From NCBI GenBank assembly GCA_900315525.1, contig OMZO01000004.1, positions 62,001-126,000 of the forward strand: a stretch of 64,000 bases of DNA, read 5' to 3'. The stretch comes from an uncultured Prevotella sp. GTDB lineage: Bacteria; Bacteroidota; Bacteroidia; Bacteroidales; Bacteroidaceae. How positions within the stretch are numbered: the stretch's first letter is position 1; every line of letters begins with the position of its first letter. Of the stretch, positions 16,464-24,483 are shown piece after piece. The position numbers were made by a program, and so were the translations under genes. The notes beneath the pieces are model-generated. The model ran no database searches. It had not been told where the DNA came from and saw only the letters and a program-made list of their open reading frames with translations.

Positions 16464-17828
16464 TTAGAGTAAACCTAACTGATGAAGGAAAATGAACAAA
16501 ATGCATAAGGGACATACATATTTTACCAGAAACAGATAAACATGAAACAGAGTCTTATTACGTAATGTGCCCCAATTCGTGAATTCGTCACGTATAATTT
16601 TGTGTGGAACAAACCAACCAATAAATATACAAGTCAGAAAACCTACTAACGGCAAGAACAACTGGCCAGTCACAAAATCAAACAAGTCGAATAGCGTCTT
16701 CCCAAAAAACAGAATATGCTTTCCTACCCCTAATGACAACGAACAAACAGCACCAATAGCCATACATGATATTGAAACCACCCGAGCAGCCTTTTTTCTT
16801 GTGATTACAGCTTCCTCCTGTAGAAAAGCAGTACTCACCTCATGTAACGACATTAATGATGTCAATGCTGCCAATGACAAGAGTGCATAAAAAAGCACGG
16901 ATATGCCCCATCCTAAAGCCGGACTATTGCCAAAAGCCTGCTGGAACACATTCGGCAGCGTGATAAAAATCAACGACGGACCACTATCTGGACTTACCCC
17001 TACTGAGAAAGCAGCTGGGAAAATTACTAATCCAGCAAGAATAGCCACAAAGAAGTCAATGATACCTATCTGCATGGCAGAAGTGGTAAGATTTGTATGA
17101 CGAGAAAAATAACTCGCATAAGTACAGATACAGCCCATAGCAATACTCAGCGAATAGAACGACTGGCCAAGAGCCGCCAAAAACACATCTCCATTCACCT
17201 TCGACATGTCAGGTTTAAACAAGAACTCGATGCCTTTATCAGCGTTTGGCAACATACAAGATGCTACCACAATAACTAGTAATAATATAAACAAGGTAGG
17301 CATCAGCAGTTTTGAAGCCCGCTCAATACCATCTCTTACACCGTTCTCAATAATCAGATAAGTGGTTAATAAGATGATGAGTGTCCAGAAAAGCGGCTTT
17401 ACCGGATCTTGCGAGAAATCCGTGAAATACTTGGTAATATATGCAGGATCACCATTCAATTTACCCAGCAACGATGCCCATATGTACTCTAAACACCAAC
17501 CAGAAACCACTGCATAATAGCCAGTAATAAGGAAACCCGTGAGCACACCCATGTAACCAATAAGCGACCAGGCTGAACCACCCGCCATTTTCTGATAGGA
17601 ACGTGCTGTATTAGCTTGACCATGACGGCCGATAATAAACTCACTAACCATACATGGAATACCCAGCACCAAAACGCAAAATACGTAAATGATAATAAAA
17701 ACTGCGCCTCCATTCTGCCCTGCCATATATGGGAAACGCCATATGTTTCCCAATCCCACGGCAGATCCCGCAGTTGCCAGGATAACACCAAGCTTACTGC
17801 CAAAACTTGCTCTCTCCAGCTTAGCCAT
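16464..17828 (-). CDS. Sodium-dependent transporter, NSS/SNF family (copy 1)
   Basis: A 454-aa paralogue of the next gene, with GSAVGLGNIWRFPYMAGQNGG in helix 1. I place the start at 17828 (MAKLERASFGSKLG) because it aligns with the paralogue's start (MEKRSTFGSKLA) and sits 26 nt after the promoter box. The two copies remain clearly similar along their whole length but differ at many positions, so they are probably not functionally identical. Confidence 0.9.
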   Translation of the reverse strand: MAKLERASFGSKLGVILATAGSAVGLGNIWRFPYMAGQNGGAVFIIIYVFCVLVLGIPCMVSEFIIGRHGQANTARSYQKMAGGSAWSLIGYMGVLTGFLITGYYAVVSGWCLEYIWASLLGKLNGDPAYITKYFTDFSQDPVKPLFWTLIILLTTYLIIENGVRDGIERASKLLMPTLFILLLVIVVASCMLPNADKGIEFLFKPDMSKVNGDVFLAALGQSFYSLSIAMGCICTYASYFSRHTNLTTSAMQIGIIDFFVAILAGLVIFPAAFSVGVSPDSGPSLIFITLPNVFQQAFGNSPALGWGISVLFYALLSLAALTSLMSLHEVSTAFLQEEAVITRKKAARVVSISCMAIGAVCSLSLGVGKHILFFGKTLFDLFDFVTGQLFLPLVGFLTCIFIGWFVPHKIIRDEFTNWGTLRNKTLFHVYLFLVKYVCPLCILFIFLHQLGLL

Positions 17829-17853
17829 ATGCACTTTTCTCATAATTTGGTTG

Positions 17854-17861
17854 CAAAAGTA
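17854..17861 (-). promoter_or_regulatory. -7 box for the NSS transporter operon
   Basis: TACTTTTG on the minus strand. It is divergent to the vanZ promoter 12 bp away. Confidence 0.6.
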
Positions 17862-17873
17862 TAAAATATTTCT

Positions 17874-17881
17874 TAATTTTG
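17874..17881 (+). promoter_or_regulatory. -7 box for the VanZ-family gene
   Basis: TAATTTTG, 19 nt before ATG 17901. Confidence 0.6.
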
Positions 17882-17900
17882 CCCCCAAAAAAGAAAAAAT

Positions 17901-18296
17901 ATGCATTTAGTGTATAAAAACATCAAGAAATACCCCATTACGAGTTGCTTTATTACTCTGATATGGGTTCTTTCATTAGCACCGGTTTTTCCAGAGACTC
18001 CCCTCGATGATGTCGAGTTCATTGACAAATGGGTACACGTCGCCATGTATGGTGGAACATTCACCATACTTTGGATTGAATATGCCTATCAGCATAAGTC
18101 GTATGACTATGAGAAGCTGTTTTTCTGGGCATGGCTGGCTCCAATCATGATGAGTGGAGTCCTTGAACTATTACAAGAGTATTGTACTGGAGGGCACCGA
18201 AGTGGAGAATGGTTGGACTTCGCTGCTAACAGCACTGGTGTAAGCCTTGCCGGAATTATTGGTTTGCTAATTCTGACGTTCCGCCCCAGGTCTTAA
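17901..18296 (+). CDS. VanZ-family membrane protein
   Basis: A 131-aa protein with about four membrane helices. It shows the VanZ pattern: LSLAPV after helix 1, DKWVHVAMYGGTF in helix 2, and MSGVLELLQEYCTGGHRSGEWLD, where E and R are the usual polar residues. Function of this family in non-glycopeptide-resistant bacteria is unknown. Its 3' end overlaps the convergent CYTH gene by 41 bp. Confidence 0.85.
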   Translation: MHLVYKNIKKYPITSCFITLIWVLSLAPVFPETPLDDVEFIDKWVHVAMYGGTFTILWIEYAYQHKSYDYEKLFFWAWLAPIMMSGVLELLQEYCTGGHRSGEWLDFAANSTGVSLAGIIGLLILTFRPRS

Positions 18297-18756
18297 AAGG
18301 TTGTTTTGTCAAGTGAGCATTATAATAACGACGGTCTCCCGTTACTTCATCACCAATGAAATCTGGTTTTTCATAAGGTTCATCTTCTGACTGAAGTTCT
18401 ACTTCTGCAATAACAAGTCCTTCATTATCACCATAAAACTCATCCACTTCAAAAGTGTGAGTCCCGCTTTTAACAAGATAGCGGGTTTTGTCAATACACC
18501 CGGGTTCGCAAAGTTCCATCAAATGTTCGGCCTCATCCAGCGTAATCTCCTTCTCAAACTCATAGCGTGAGAGTCCAGCTGCATTTGACGGTCCCTTAAT
18601 GGTCAGATAACCGCGGGAGTCACGGATGCGTACCCTAACGGTGCGCCCGTGACCACTGCAAATATACCCTTGCTGAATACGGCTACTACTGAAAGCCTGA
18701 CGCCTGTAGCCATCATTACGAACAAGGAATTTACGTTCTATCTCCAGCCCGCTCAT
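18256..18756 (-). CDS. CYTH-domain triphosphate-binding protein
   Basis: A 166-aa single-domain CYTH protein. It has the defining EIERK (ExExK) motif at residues 5-9, then RTVRVRIRDSRGYLTIKG and the later acidic/basic strands EFEKEI, FEVDEFYG and IAEVELQ. Members bind inorganic triphosphate or nucleoside triphosphates in a beta tunnel; many are tripolyphosphatases. It lies downstream of the small membrane protein and prfB and may be co-transcribed with them. Confidence 0.88.
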   Translation of the reverse strand: MSGLEIERKFLVRNDGYRRQAFSSSRIQQGYICSGHGRTVRVRIRDSRGYLTIKGPSNAAGLSRYEFEKEITLDEAEHLMELCEPGCIDKTRYLVKSGTHTFEVDEFYGDNEGLVIAEVELQSEDEPYEKPDFIGDEVTGDRRYYNAHLTKQPFKTWGGTSELANQ

Positions 18757-18759
18757 AGT

Positions 18760-18918
18760 TTATGAGACAATCCAGATGGAATAGACGACAAACAGGATTG
18801 CCAAGATGACCAGAACGCCAAAGATCCACTCCAACACTTTCTTTCCACCTTCTTCCTGTTTTTTCTGATAAGCCTCTTTCTTGGCTGTAGATTTTGATGC
18901 TTTTGCTATTTGTGCCAT
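18760..18918 (-). CDS. Small single-span membrane protein, 52 aa
   Basis: A 52-codon frame beginning MAQIAKASKSTAKKEA. The first half is strongly basic and the second half is one membrane helix (WIFGVLVILAILFVVYSIW). It lies 3 nt upstream of the CYTH start and 19 nt after prfB, so it fits an operon. I do not recognise a family. The clean composition and tight packing make it a likely real gene. Confidence 0.7.
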   Translation of the reverse strand: MAQIAKASKSTAKKEAYQKKQEEGGKKVLEWIFGVLVILAILFVVYSIWIVS

Positions 18919-18937
18919 AGTCTTTATTATTTATTAG

Positions 18938-20062
18938 TTATTGTTCTTCATCATTTACGGGGAACTCCATCAGATAAGCTTTGATGAATTCATCAATCTT
19001 GCCATCCATCACACCATCAACATCAGTTGTTTGGTAGTTCGTACGATGATCTTTCACACGACGGTCATCAAATACATATGAACGTATCTGACTTCCCCAC
19101 TCTATCTTCTTCTTACCGGCCTCGATCTTAGCCTGCGCTTCCAAGCGCTTTTTCATAGCACGGTCATAAAGCTGCGACTTCAGCAAGGTCATCGCACGCT
19201 CCTTGTTCTTGGGCTGGTCACGCGTCTCTGTATTCTCAATAAGGATTTCCTCTTCTTCGCCCGTATCAGGATCAGTGTACCAATAGCGCAGACGGACACC
19301 CGACTCCACCTTATTCACATTCTGGCCACCAGCACCCGATGAACGGAAAGTATCCCATGAGAGCTTGGCTGGGTCAACATATACCTCAATGGTATCATCA
19401 ACCAGAGGAGAGACAAACACTGAGGCAAATGATGTCATACGCTTACCTTGGGCATTAAAAGGACTTACGCGTACCAGACGGTGAACTCCATTCTCGGACT
19501 TCAGATAGCCATAGGCAAACTCACCGCCCTCAATCTGCATCGTCACACTTTTGATGCCAGCATCGTCGCCGTCGAGAATATTAGATATAGTCACTTTATA
19601 ACCATGAGCCTCACCCCAGCGCATATACATACGCATCAGCATCGAAGCCCAGTCCTGAGCCTCAGTTCCGCCTGCGCCAGAGTTGATTTTCAAGACAGCC
19701 TCCATCGGGTCTTCTTTCTGGCGAAGCATATTCTTCAATTCTAGATCTTCAATAGCCTTGATAGCTTTCTGGTAATCCTCTTCGACCTCTTCTTCGGTCA
19801 CCATCTCGTCCTTATAAAAGTCAAAGGCAAGTTGCAATTCGTCGGCGAAAGTACGCACTTCCTGATATCCATCTATCCACTTCTTAATGCTTTTCACTTT
19901 CTTCATCTGCTCCTCTGCCCGTATCCGGTCTTCCCAGAAGTCAGGTGCCTGCGTACGAAGGTCTTCTTCTTCGTACTCTATCTTCTTCTTGTCGATATCG
20001 AGGTAACGGTGTAGTGCGTCAGCACGTTCCAATACATCTTTCAACTGATCCTGTGTAATCAT
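18938..20062 (-). CDS. prfB: Peptide chain release factor 2 without programmed frameshift
   Basis: A 374-aa RF2 that recognises UAA and UGA stops. It has the SPF codon-reading motif (VRVSPFNAQG) and the catalytic GGQ (SSGAGGQNVNK). Many bacteria need a +1 frameshift at an in-frame UGA near codon 25 to make RF2. Here the corresponding place reads RYLDIDKKK (CTC GAT) and the frame is continuous. It is 11 nt from the acyl-CoA ligase gene. Confidence 0.95.
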   Translation of the reverse strand: MITQDQLKDVLERADALHRYLDIDKKKIEYEEEDLRTQAPDFWEDRIRAEEQMKKVKSIKKWIDGYQEVRTFADELQLAFDFYKDEMVTEEEVEEDYQKAIKAIEDLELKNMLRQKEDPMEAVLKINSGAGGTEAQDWASMLMRMYMRWGEAHGYKVTISNILDGDDAGIKSVTMQIEGGEFAYGYLKSENGVHRLVRVSPFNAQGKRMTSFASVFVSPLVDDTIEVYVDPAKLSWDTFRSSGAGGQNVNKVESGVRLRYWYTDPDTGEEEEILIENTETRDQPKNKERAMTLLKSQLYDRAMKKRLEAQAKIEAGKKKIEWGSQIRSYVFDDRRVKDHRTNYQTTDVDGVMDGKIDEFIKAYLMEFPVNDEEQ

Positions 20063-20073
20063 TCCCTATTCCC

Positions 20074-21882
20074 TTATTCCTCGTACATAGCATCAATCTC
20101 TTTTGCATAGTTCTGGTTCAACACCCTGCGCTTGATCTTAAGTGTATTGGTCAACTCACCCTTTTCCATTGAGAAATGGTGGGGAAGCAACGTGAAACGC
20201 TTAATCTGCTCATAGTGGGCCAATTGCTGCTGCAGCGTATCGATGCGTTCTTTCATCATCTCGTTGATTTTCGGATCCTTACAGAGCTGCTCATGGTTCT
20301 CAAACGGAATATTGTGCTCGCGGGCATATTCCTCCAACAATGAATAGACTGGGATAATCAGCGCTGAAACGAACTTCCGCTGATCTGCGATGATACATAT
20401 CTGATCGATAAACTTATCTACCAGCAGTTTCGACTCAATCATCTGAGGTGCGATATACTTACCGTTCGAGGTCTTATAGAGATCCTTGATACGCTCTTTC
20501 AGGAAGAGCTCGCCACCCTTCAGGTAACCAGAGTCACCTGTACGGAAATAGCCATCATCCGTAAAAGCTGCCTTCGTCAGATCCTCACGGTTGTAATAGC
20601 CCTTTGTAATGGTTGGACCTTTTAACAATACCTCGCCTTCATCACTGATCTTAATGTCGATACCCTCAATGGGAATACCGACGCCACCTACTGTATAAGG
20701 CTCACCCAGATGATTACAACTAACGGTAGCCAGACTTTCCGTCAAGCCATAGCCGACAACCATGTTCAAGCCGATAGCATGTACGAACTCCTCGACCTTT
20801 GGATTCACAGTAGCACCAGCTGTAGGGAAGAAATGTGCATTCTCCAATCCTAATTCCTTACGCACCAGCGAGAATACCGTACGGTTCAGCACCTCATACT
20901 CCAGATGGAGCGCAAGCGGTGGACGCTTTCCCTTGGAAAGATAATCGATATTATGTTTACGTCCGATATTCAAGGCATGGGTAAACAACTTACGCTGCAC
21001 GGCACTAGAGTGTTCTATCTTCTCCAACACCCCCATATAGACCTTCTCCCAGAAACGGGGCACACTCGACATACACGTCGGATGCGTCTCCTTCATCGAC
21101 TGCTGCACCTCCTGTGGATAGGTGTTCACAATCAGACGGGCACCTTTCGTGAGACTCAGAATCTTCCATCCCTTTTCGAAGATATGCGTGAAAGGCAGGA
21201 AGTTCAGCACGCGGTCGTTCTCATCTACTGGCACGCACTTACCATTAGCCGCCATAGCAGCATGATACTGACCACAGGTCAGAATCACGCCCTTGGAATC
21301 GCCCGTCGTACCACTGGTATATAGGATATTGGCGATATCGTCCATCGTAGCCTGTGACTGCAGAGTATCCACCTCTGTCTGCCTGGGATAATTCTCACCA
21401 AGTTTCAGGAAATCGTCGAAATACATCGCGTTAGGATCATGGCTTGAGATGCGCACGTTCCTATCAAAGACGATGATACGCTCTAGCGTCTGACACATCG
21501 ATACCACCCGCCGAGCCTTGTCATACTGCTCCTGCTCACCCACGAAGAGGAAACGGATCTTCGCATCGCTAATCATGAACTGAATCTGCTGCTCCGAACT
21601 CGTCGCATAGAAAGGAATAGTGACAGCCCTAATGCCCCATGCACCAAAGTCGCAGAAGAGGTATTGAACGGAGTTCTGTGAGAACACGCCAACATTCTCC
21701 TGCACCTTGACACCAAGGTTCAGCAAGGCATTCGACACTTTCTTTACCGTGTCCGAGAATTGATTCCACGAATACGATTTCCACTCCGACCCGCCAAAGT
21801 CCTTGTAAATCAGCACCTCGCGATCACCATAATGCTTGGCCTGATCGTGGATTAAACTGGATAGATGACTGTTTGTCTGCAT
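20074..21882 (-). CDS. Long-chain acyl-CoA synthetase (AMP-forming)
   Basis: A 602-aa ANL-family enzyme activating fatty acids with ATP and CoA. It shows the AMP-binding P-loop ILYTSGTTGDSKG, the VVGYGLTESLA motif and the hinge-side DDGYFRTGDSGYL. The start is ATG 21882; a GTG two codons earlier is possible. It appears to lead an operon with prfB and the small downstream genes. Chain-length preference cannot be read from sequence. Confidence 0.92.
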   Translation of the reverse strand: MQTNSHLSSLIHDQAKHYGDREVLIYKDFGGSEWKSYSWNQFSDTVKKVSNALLNLGVKVQENVGVFSQNSVQYLFCDFGAWGIRAVTIPFYATSSEQQIQFMISDAKIRFLFVGEQEQYDKARRVVSMCQTLERIIVFDRNVRISSHDPNAMYFDDFLKLGENYPRQTEVDTLQSQATMDDIANILYTSGTTGDSKGVILTCGQYHAAMAANGKCVPVDENDRVLNFLPFTHIFEKGWKILSLTKGARLIVNTYPQEVQQSMKETHPTCMSSVPRFWEKVYMGVLEKIEHSSAVQRKLFTHALNIGRKHNIDYLSKGKRPPLALHLEYEVLNRTVFSLVRKELGLENAHFFPTAGATVNPKVEEFVHAIGLNMVVGYGLTESLATVSCNHLGEPYTVGGVGIPIEGIDIKISDEGEVLLKGPTITKGYYNREDLTKAAFTDDGYFRTGDSGYLKGGELFLKERIKDLYKTSNGKYIAPQMIESKLLVDKFIDQICIIADQRKFVSALIIPVYSLLEEYAREHNIPFENHEQLCKDPKINEMMKERIDTLQQQLAHYEQIKRFTLLPHHFSMEKGELTNTLKIKRRVLNQNYAKEIDAMYEE

Positions 21883-21904
21883 AATCACTTTAGCTATTTC
21901 GGTG

Positions 21905-21912
21905 CAAAAGTA
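21905..21912 (-). promoter_or_regulatory. -7 box for the acyl-CoA synthetase operon
   Basis: TACTTTTG on the minus strand, 22 nt before ATG 21882. Confidence 0.6.
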
Positions 21913-21971
21913 CGCAAAATGCAGCAGATAGCCAAATTATACGGCAGTTTTTTACCTAAAAACCAGTCTTA

Positions 21972-23189
21972 CTATACTGTTTTACCTCTATCAAACGATT
22001 CGGCCACAGCCGTAAAGAACACATCACTGCTGGAGTTAATTGCAGTCTCAACACTATCCTGGACAACACCAATAATGAAACCGATAGCAACGGCCTGCAT
22101 GGCAACATCATTACCCATCCCAAAGAACGAGCATGCCATTGGAACCAGTAAAAGAGAGCCCCCAGCCACTCCAGAACTACCACAAGCGCCCAAAGTAGCA
22201 AGAATACTCAGGAACACCGCTGAGGCAAACGACACATTGACACCAACAGTATGAGCCACAGCCAGCGTCATCACTGTGATGGTCACGGCAGCTCCTCCCA
22301 TATTGATAGTCGCTCCTAACGGAATACTCACAGCGTAAAAGTCCTCATTAAGTCCAAGTTTCCTGCATAGGTCCATATTGACGGGAATGTTTGCAGCAGA
22401 TGAACGTGTAAAGAATGCCTGAAGTCCACTTTCCTTCAAACAGGTAATGACCAGCGGGTATGGATTTTTACGAAGCATCAGAAAAGCAATAAGCGGATTG
22501 AGAACCAAAGTATTAAACAACATACATCCGACAAGCAACAACAGCAATTGGCCATAACTGGTAAAAATGTCAAGCCCGTTTGCCGACACCGCAGTGAACA
22601 CCAAGCCGAAAATACCAAACGGTGCACACTGAATAATCCATTTCACGACAATTGTTATCACCTCGGCGAAATCACACACAACACCAATAGTCGACTTTCC
22701 TGCCTTCAGCTTCAAGGCGAGTCCGACAAGGATTGCCCAAAACAGAATGGCAATATAGTTTGCTGAACCTAAAGCAGATATAGGGTTAGCCACCATCCCC
22801 GTCAACAGATTGGTAAATACATCCTTCAGCGCACCAGGAGCCTGAACTGTAACCGCATCCCTCAACAAAAGTGAAACGGGGAATAGGAAACTGCCCATCA
22901 CAGCACATAGGGCTGCGGCAAGCGTACTCAGCATATAGAGCAAAATCAGTAGTCGGAAACGATGCCCCAGACCGCCACTTGCATTTGCAATAGAGGCAGC
23001 AACCAACACAGCAACCAGCACAGGGGCAATTGCTTTCAAAGCACTCACAAATACTAGGCCGAGAATGCTGATGCCAGACCACTGTGGAACAGTCAGTCCT
23101 AGGATGACACCAATCACCAGACCTATAAAAATACGGAGCACCAAACTCGTCTCCGTCCATTTTCGGAGAATGGAAGCGAACTTATTCAT
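21972..23189 (-). CDS. sstT: Serine/threonine:sodium symporter
   Basis: A 405-aa dicarboxylate/amino acid:cation symporter family member of SstT type and length. It starts with FASILRKWTETSLVLRIFIGLVIG. The substrate loop reads FTRSSAANIPVN, and helix 7 has GATINMGGAAVTI. It would import L-serine and L-threonine with Na+. It is a single gene with its own promoter. Confidence 0.92.
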   Translation of the reverse strand: MNKFASILRKWTETSLVLRIFIGLVIGVILGLTVPQWSGISILGLVFVSALKAIAPVLVAVLVAASIANASGGLGHRFRLLILLYMLSTLAAALCAVMGSFLFPVSLLLRDAVTVQAPGALKDVFTNLLTGMVANPISALGSANYIAILFWAILVGLALKLKAGKSTIGVVCDFAEVITIVVKWIIQCAPFGIFGLVFTAVSANGLDIFTSYGQLLLLLVGCMLFNTLVLNPLIAFLMLRKNPYPLVITCLKESGLQAFFTRSSAANIPVNMDLCRKLGLNEDFYAVSIPLGATINMGGAAVTITVMTLAVAHTVGVNVSFASAVFLSILATLGACGSSGVAGGSLLLVPMACSFFGMGNDVAMQAVAIGFIIGVVQDSVETAINSSSDVFFTAVAESFDRGKTV

Positions 23190-23210
23190 ATTATTTTTCT
23201 ACTTTGGGGA

Positions 23211-23218
23211 CAAAGATA
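23211..23218 (-). promoter_or_regulatory. -7 box for sstT
   Basis: TATCTTTG on the minus strand, 21 nt before ATG 23189. Confidence 0.6.
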
Positions 23219-23272
23219 CGAAAAAATCCCCAACGAGCTATTCATAATTGCAGATATTTTTATTCGAAAGCC

Positions 23273-23875
23273 TCAGGCTTTTGGTTTGTAGGTCCGATAG
23301 ACCAGATAATGACCATCTGCTTTCAACAGAAATTCGTTGCCAAAGGCCTCATTTAGCGTTCCCTGCCAGAACTGACGATAGGGATAGGCATTCCAACGGA
23401 GCTTCTCCGACGTAAGCGATTGACAATCAACATTAAAGATGCTCACTTGCTGTCTTGGGAACGAATCAAATGCTGCATCCCCTTCTGCCACAACAAACCA
23501 ACCATAGTTTGTAGCTAAAAGCGGCCTTACACCCATTTCCAAGGCATAGCGCACCATCAGCGAGATATTGCCAAGTGTATGATCCTCACGCAATCCAGTA
23601 GCTCCAAGATAGACGATACGACGCAGTCCCTTCGAGACACAATAGCGGGTGGCCTTCGTCAGATCGTTGTCTTCCTGTTCATCCACTTGGACTAGACGAT
23701 TCCTGAAGATTTTTGGCACAGAATCGCCATCACCGATAATGACATCTGCTGTAGGATAGTGAACTGCGGCCCCGTCGCAAGCACAAACAAAAGAAGCCTT
23801 CCTCAATAGAGTCAGAGGCTCTGTTGCTACAGGAAATTCACCATCCGCTAGAATGATGGCGTCAAAATCCGTCAT
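23273..23875 (-). CDS. thiN: Thiamine pyrophosphokinase
   Basis: A 200-aa enzyme (MTDFDAIILADGEFP start) that converts imported thiamine to thiamine diphosphate with ATP. Family motifs are ACDGAAVHY, VIIGDGDSV and the DNDLTKAT segment with GATGLREDHTLGN. ATG 23875 lies next to the pnuT stop; an alternative ATG at 23902 would overlap pnuT by 26 bp. It is the third gene of the TPP-riboswitch operon, completing an uptake-and-activation route. Confidence 0.93.
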   Translation of the reverse strand: MTDFDAIILADGEFPVATEPLTLLRKASFVCACDGAAVHYPTADVIIGDGDSVPKIFRNRLVQVDEQEDNDLTKATRYCVSKGLRRIVYLGATGLREDHTLGNISLMVRYALEMGVRPLLATNYGWFVVAEGDAAFDSFPRQQVSIFNVDCQSLTSEKLRWNAYPYRQFWQGTLNEAFGNEFLLKADGHYLVYRTYKPKA

Positions 23876-23876
23876 C

Positions 23877-24482
23877 TCATTTATCAACGGGAATCGTTTC
23901 ATCCTTCATCAGTTGTTTCCACTTAAAATAGCCCATCACAGCTATCACGACATAAAGTCCGTAGAGTCCGGCCTTAAAAGGTATGCCCTTCTGTACATAG
24001 AGCACAGCACATACGACATCAACCACCATCCAGAAAAACCACTGCTCGATATATTTACGAGCCAATGCCCAGAGACCTACGAAGGACAGTGCATTGGTGA
24101 ATGAGTCGAGTACGGGCACTGTAGAGTTAGTCCACCTTATTAATATATAATAGGTGACGACCCAAGCTGTAAAGAAAAAGATAGTGATAGGCAGATAAAG
24201 CCTCAAGGGCGTATGCGTAATCGGCATCTCTGCCGACTTCTGATTCCGTTTGCGGCCAAACCTCCACATCGCATAGCCATAAACGGCAGCCAACGTATAA
24301 TAGACTGCCATACCAGCATCACCATAGAGTCCGTGACTCCAATACAGGTAGATGTCGAGGGCTGGCATAATGATGCCAACAAACCAAAGGGCTATCGACG
24401 CACGATACTCAAGCCAGATGTATACCAGCCCAAGTATCGTCGTCAAGATGTCAAGCCAATGCTCCCCGAGAAACTCCATCAT
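23877..24482 (-). CDS. pnuT: PnuC-family thiamine transporter (PnuT)
   Basis: A 201-aa inner-membrane protein with about seven helices and the PnuC pattern: WLDILTTILGLVYIWLEYRAS near the N-terminus, then IYLYWSHGLYGDAGMAVYY and the late LYVQKGIPFKAGLYGLYVVIA. PnuC proteins import nicotinamide riboside, but the variant encoded beside thiN under a TPP riboswitch is the thiamine importer PnuT. Substrate is therefore assigned by context. Confidence 0.9.
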   Translation of the reverse strand: MMEFLGEHWLDILTTILGLVYIWLEYRASIALWFVGIIMPALDIYLYWSHGLYGDAGMAVYYTLAAVYGYAMWRFGRKRNQKSAEMPITHTPLRLYLPITIFFFTAWVVTYYILIRWTNSTVPVLDSFTNALSFVGLWALARKYIEQWFFWMVVDVVCAVLYVQKGIPFKAGLYGLYVVIAVMGYFKWKQLMKDETIPVDK

Positions 24483-24483
24483 C

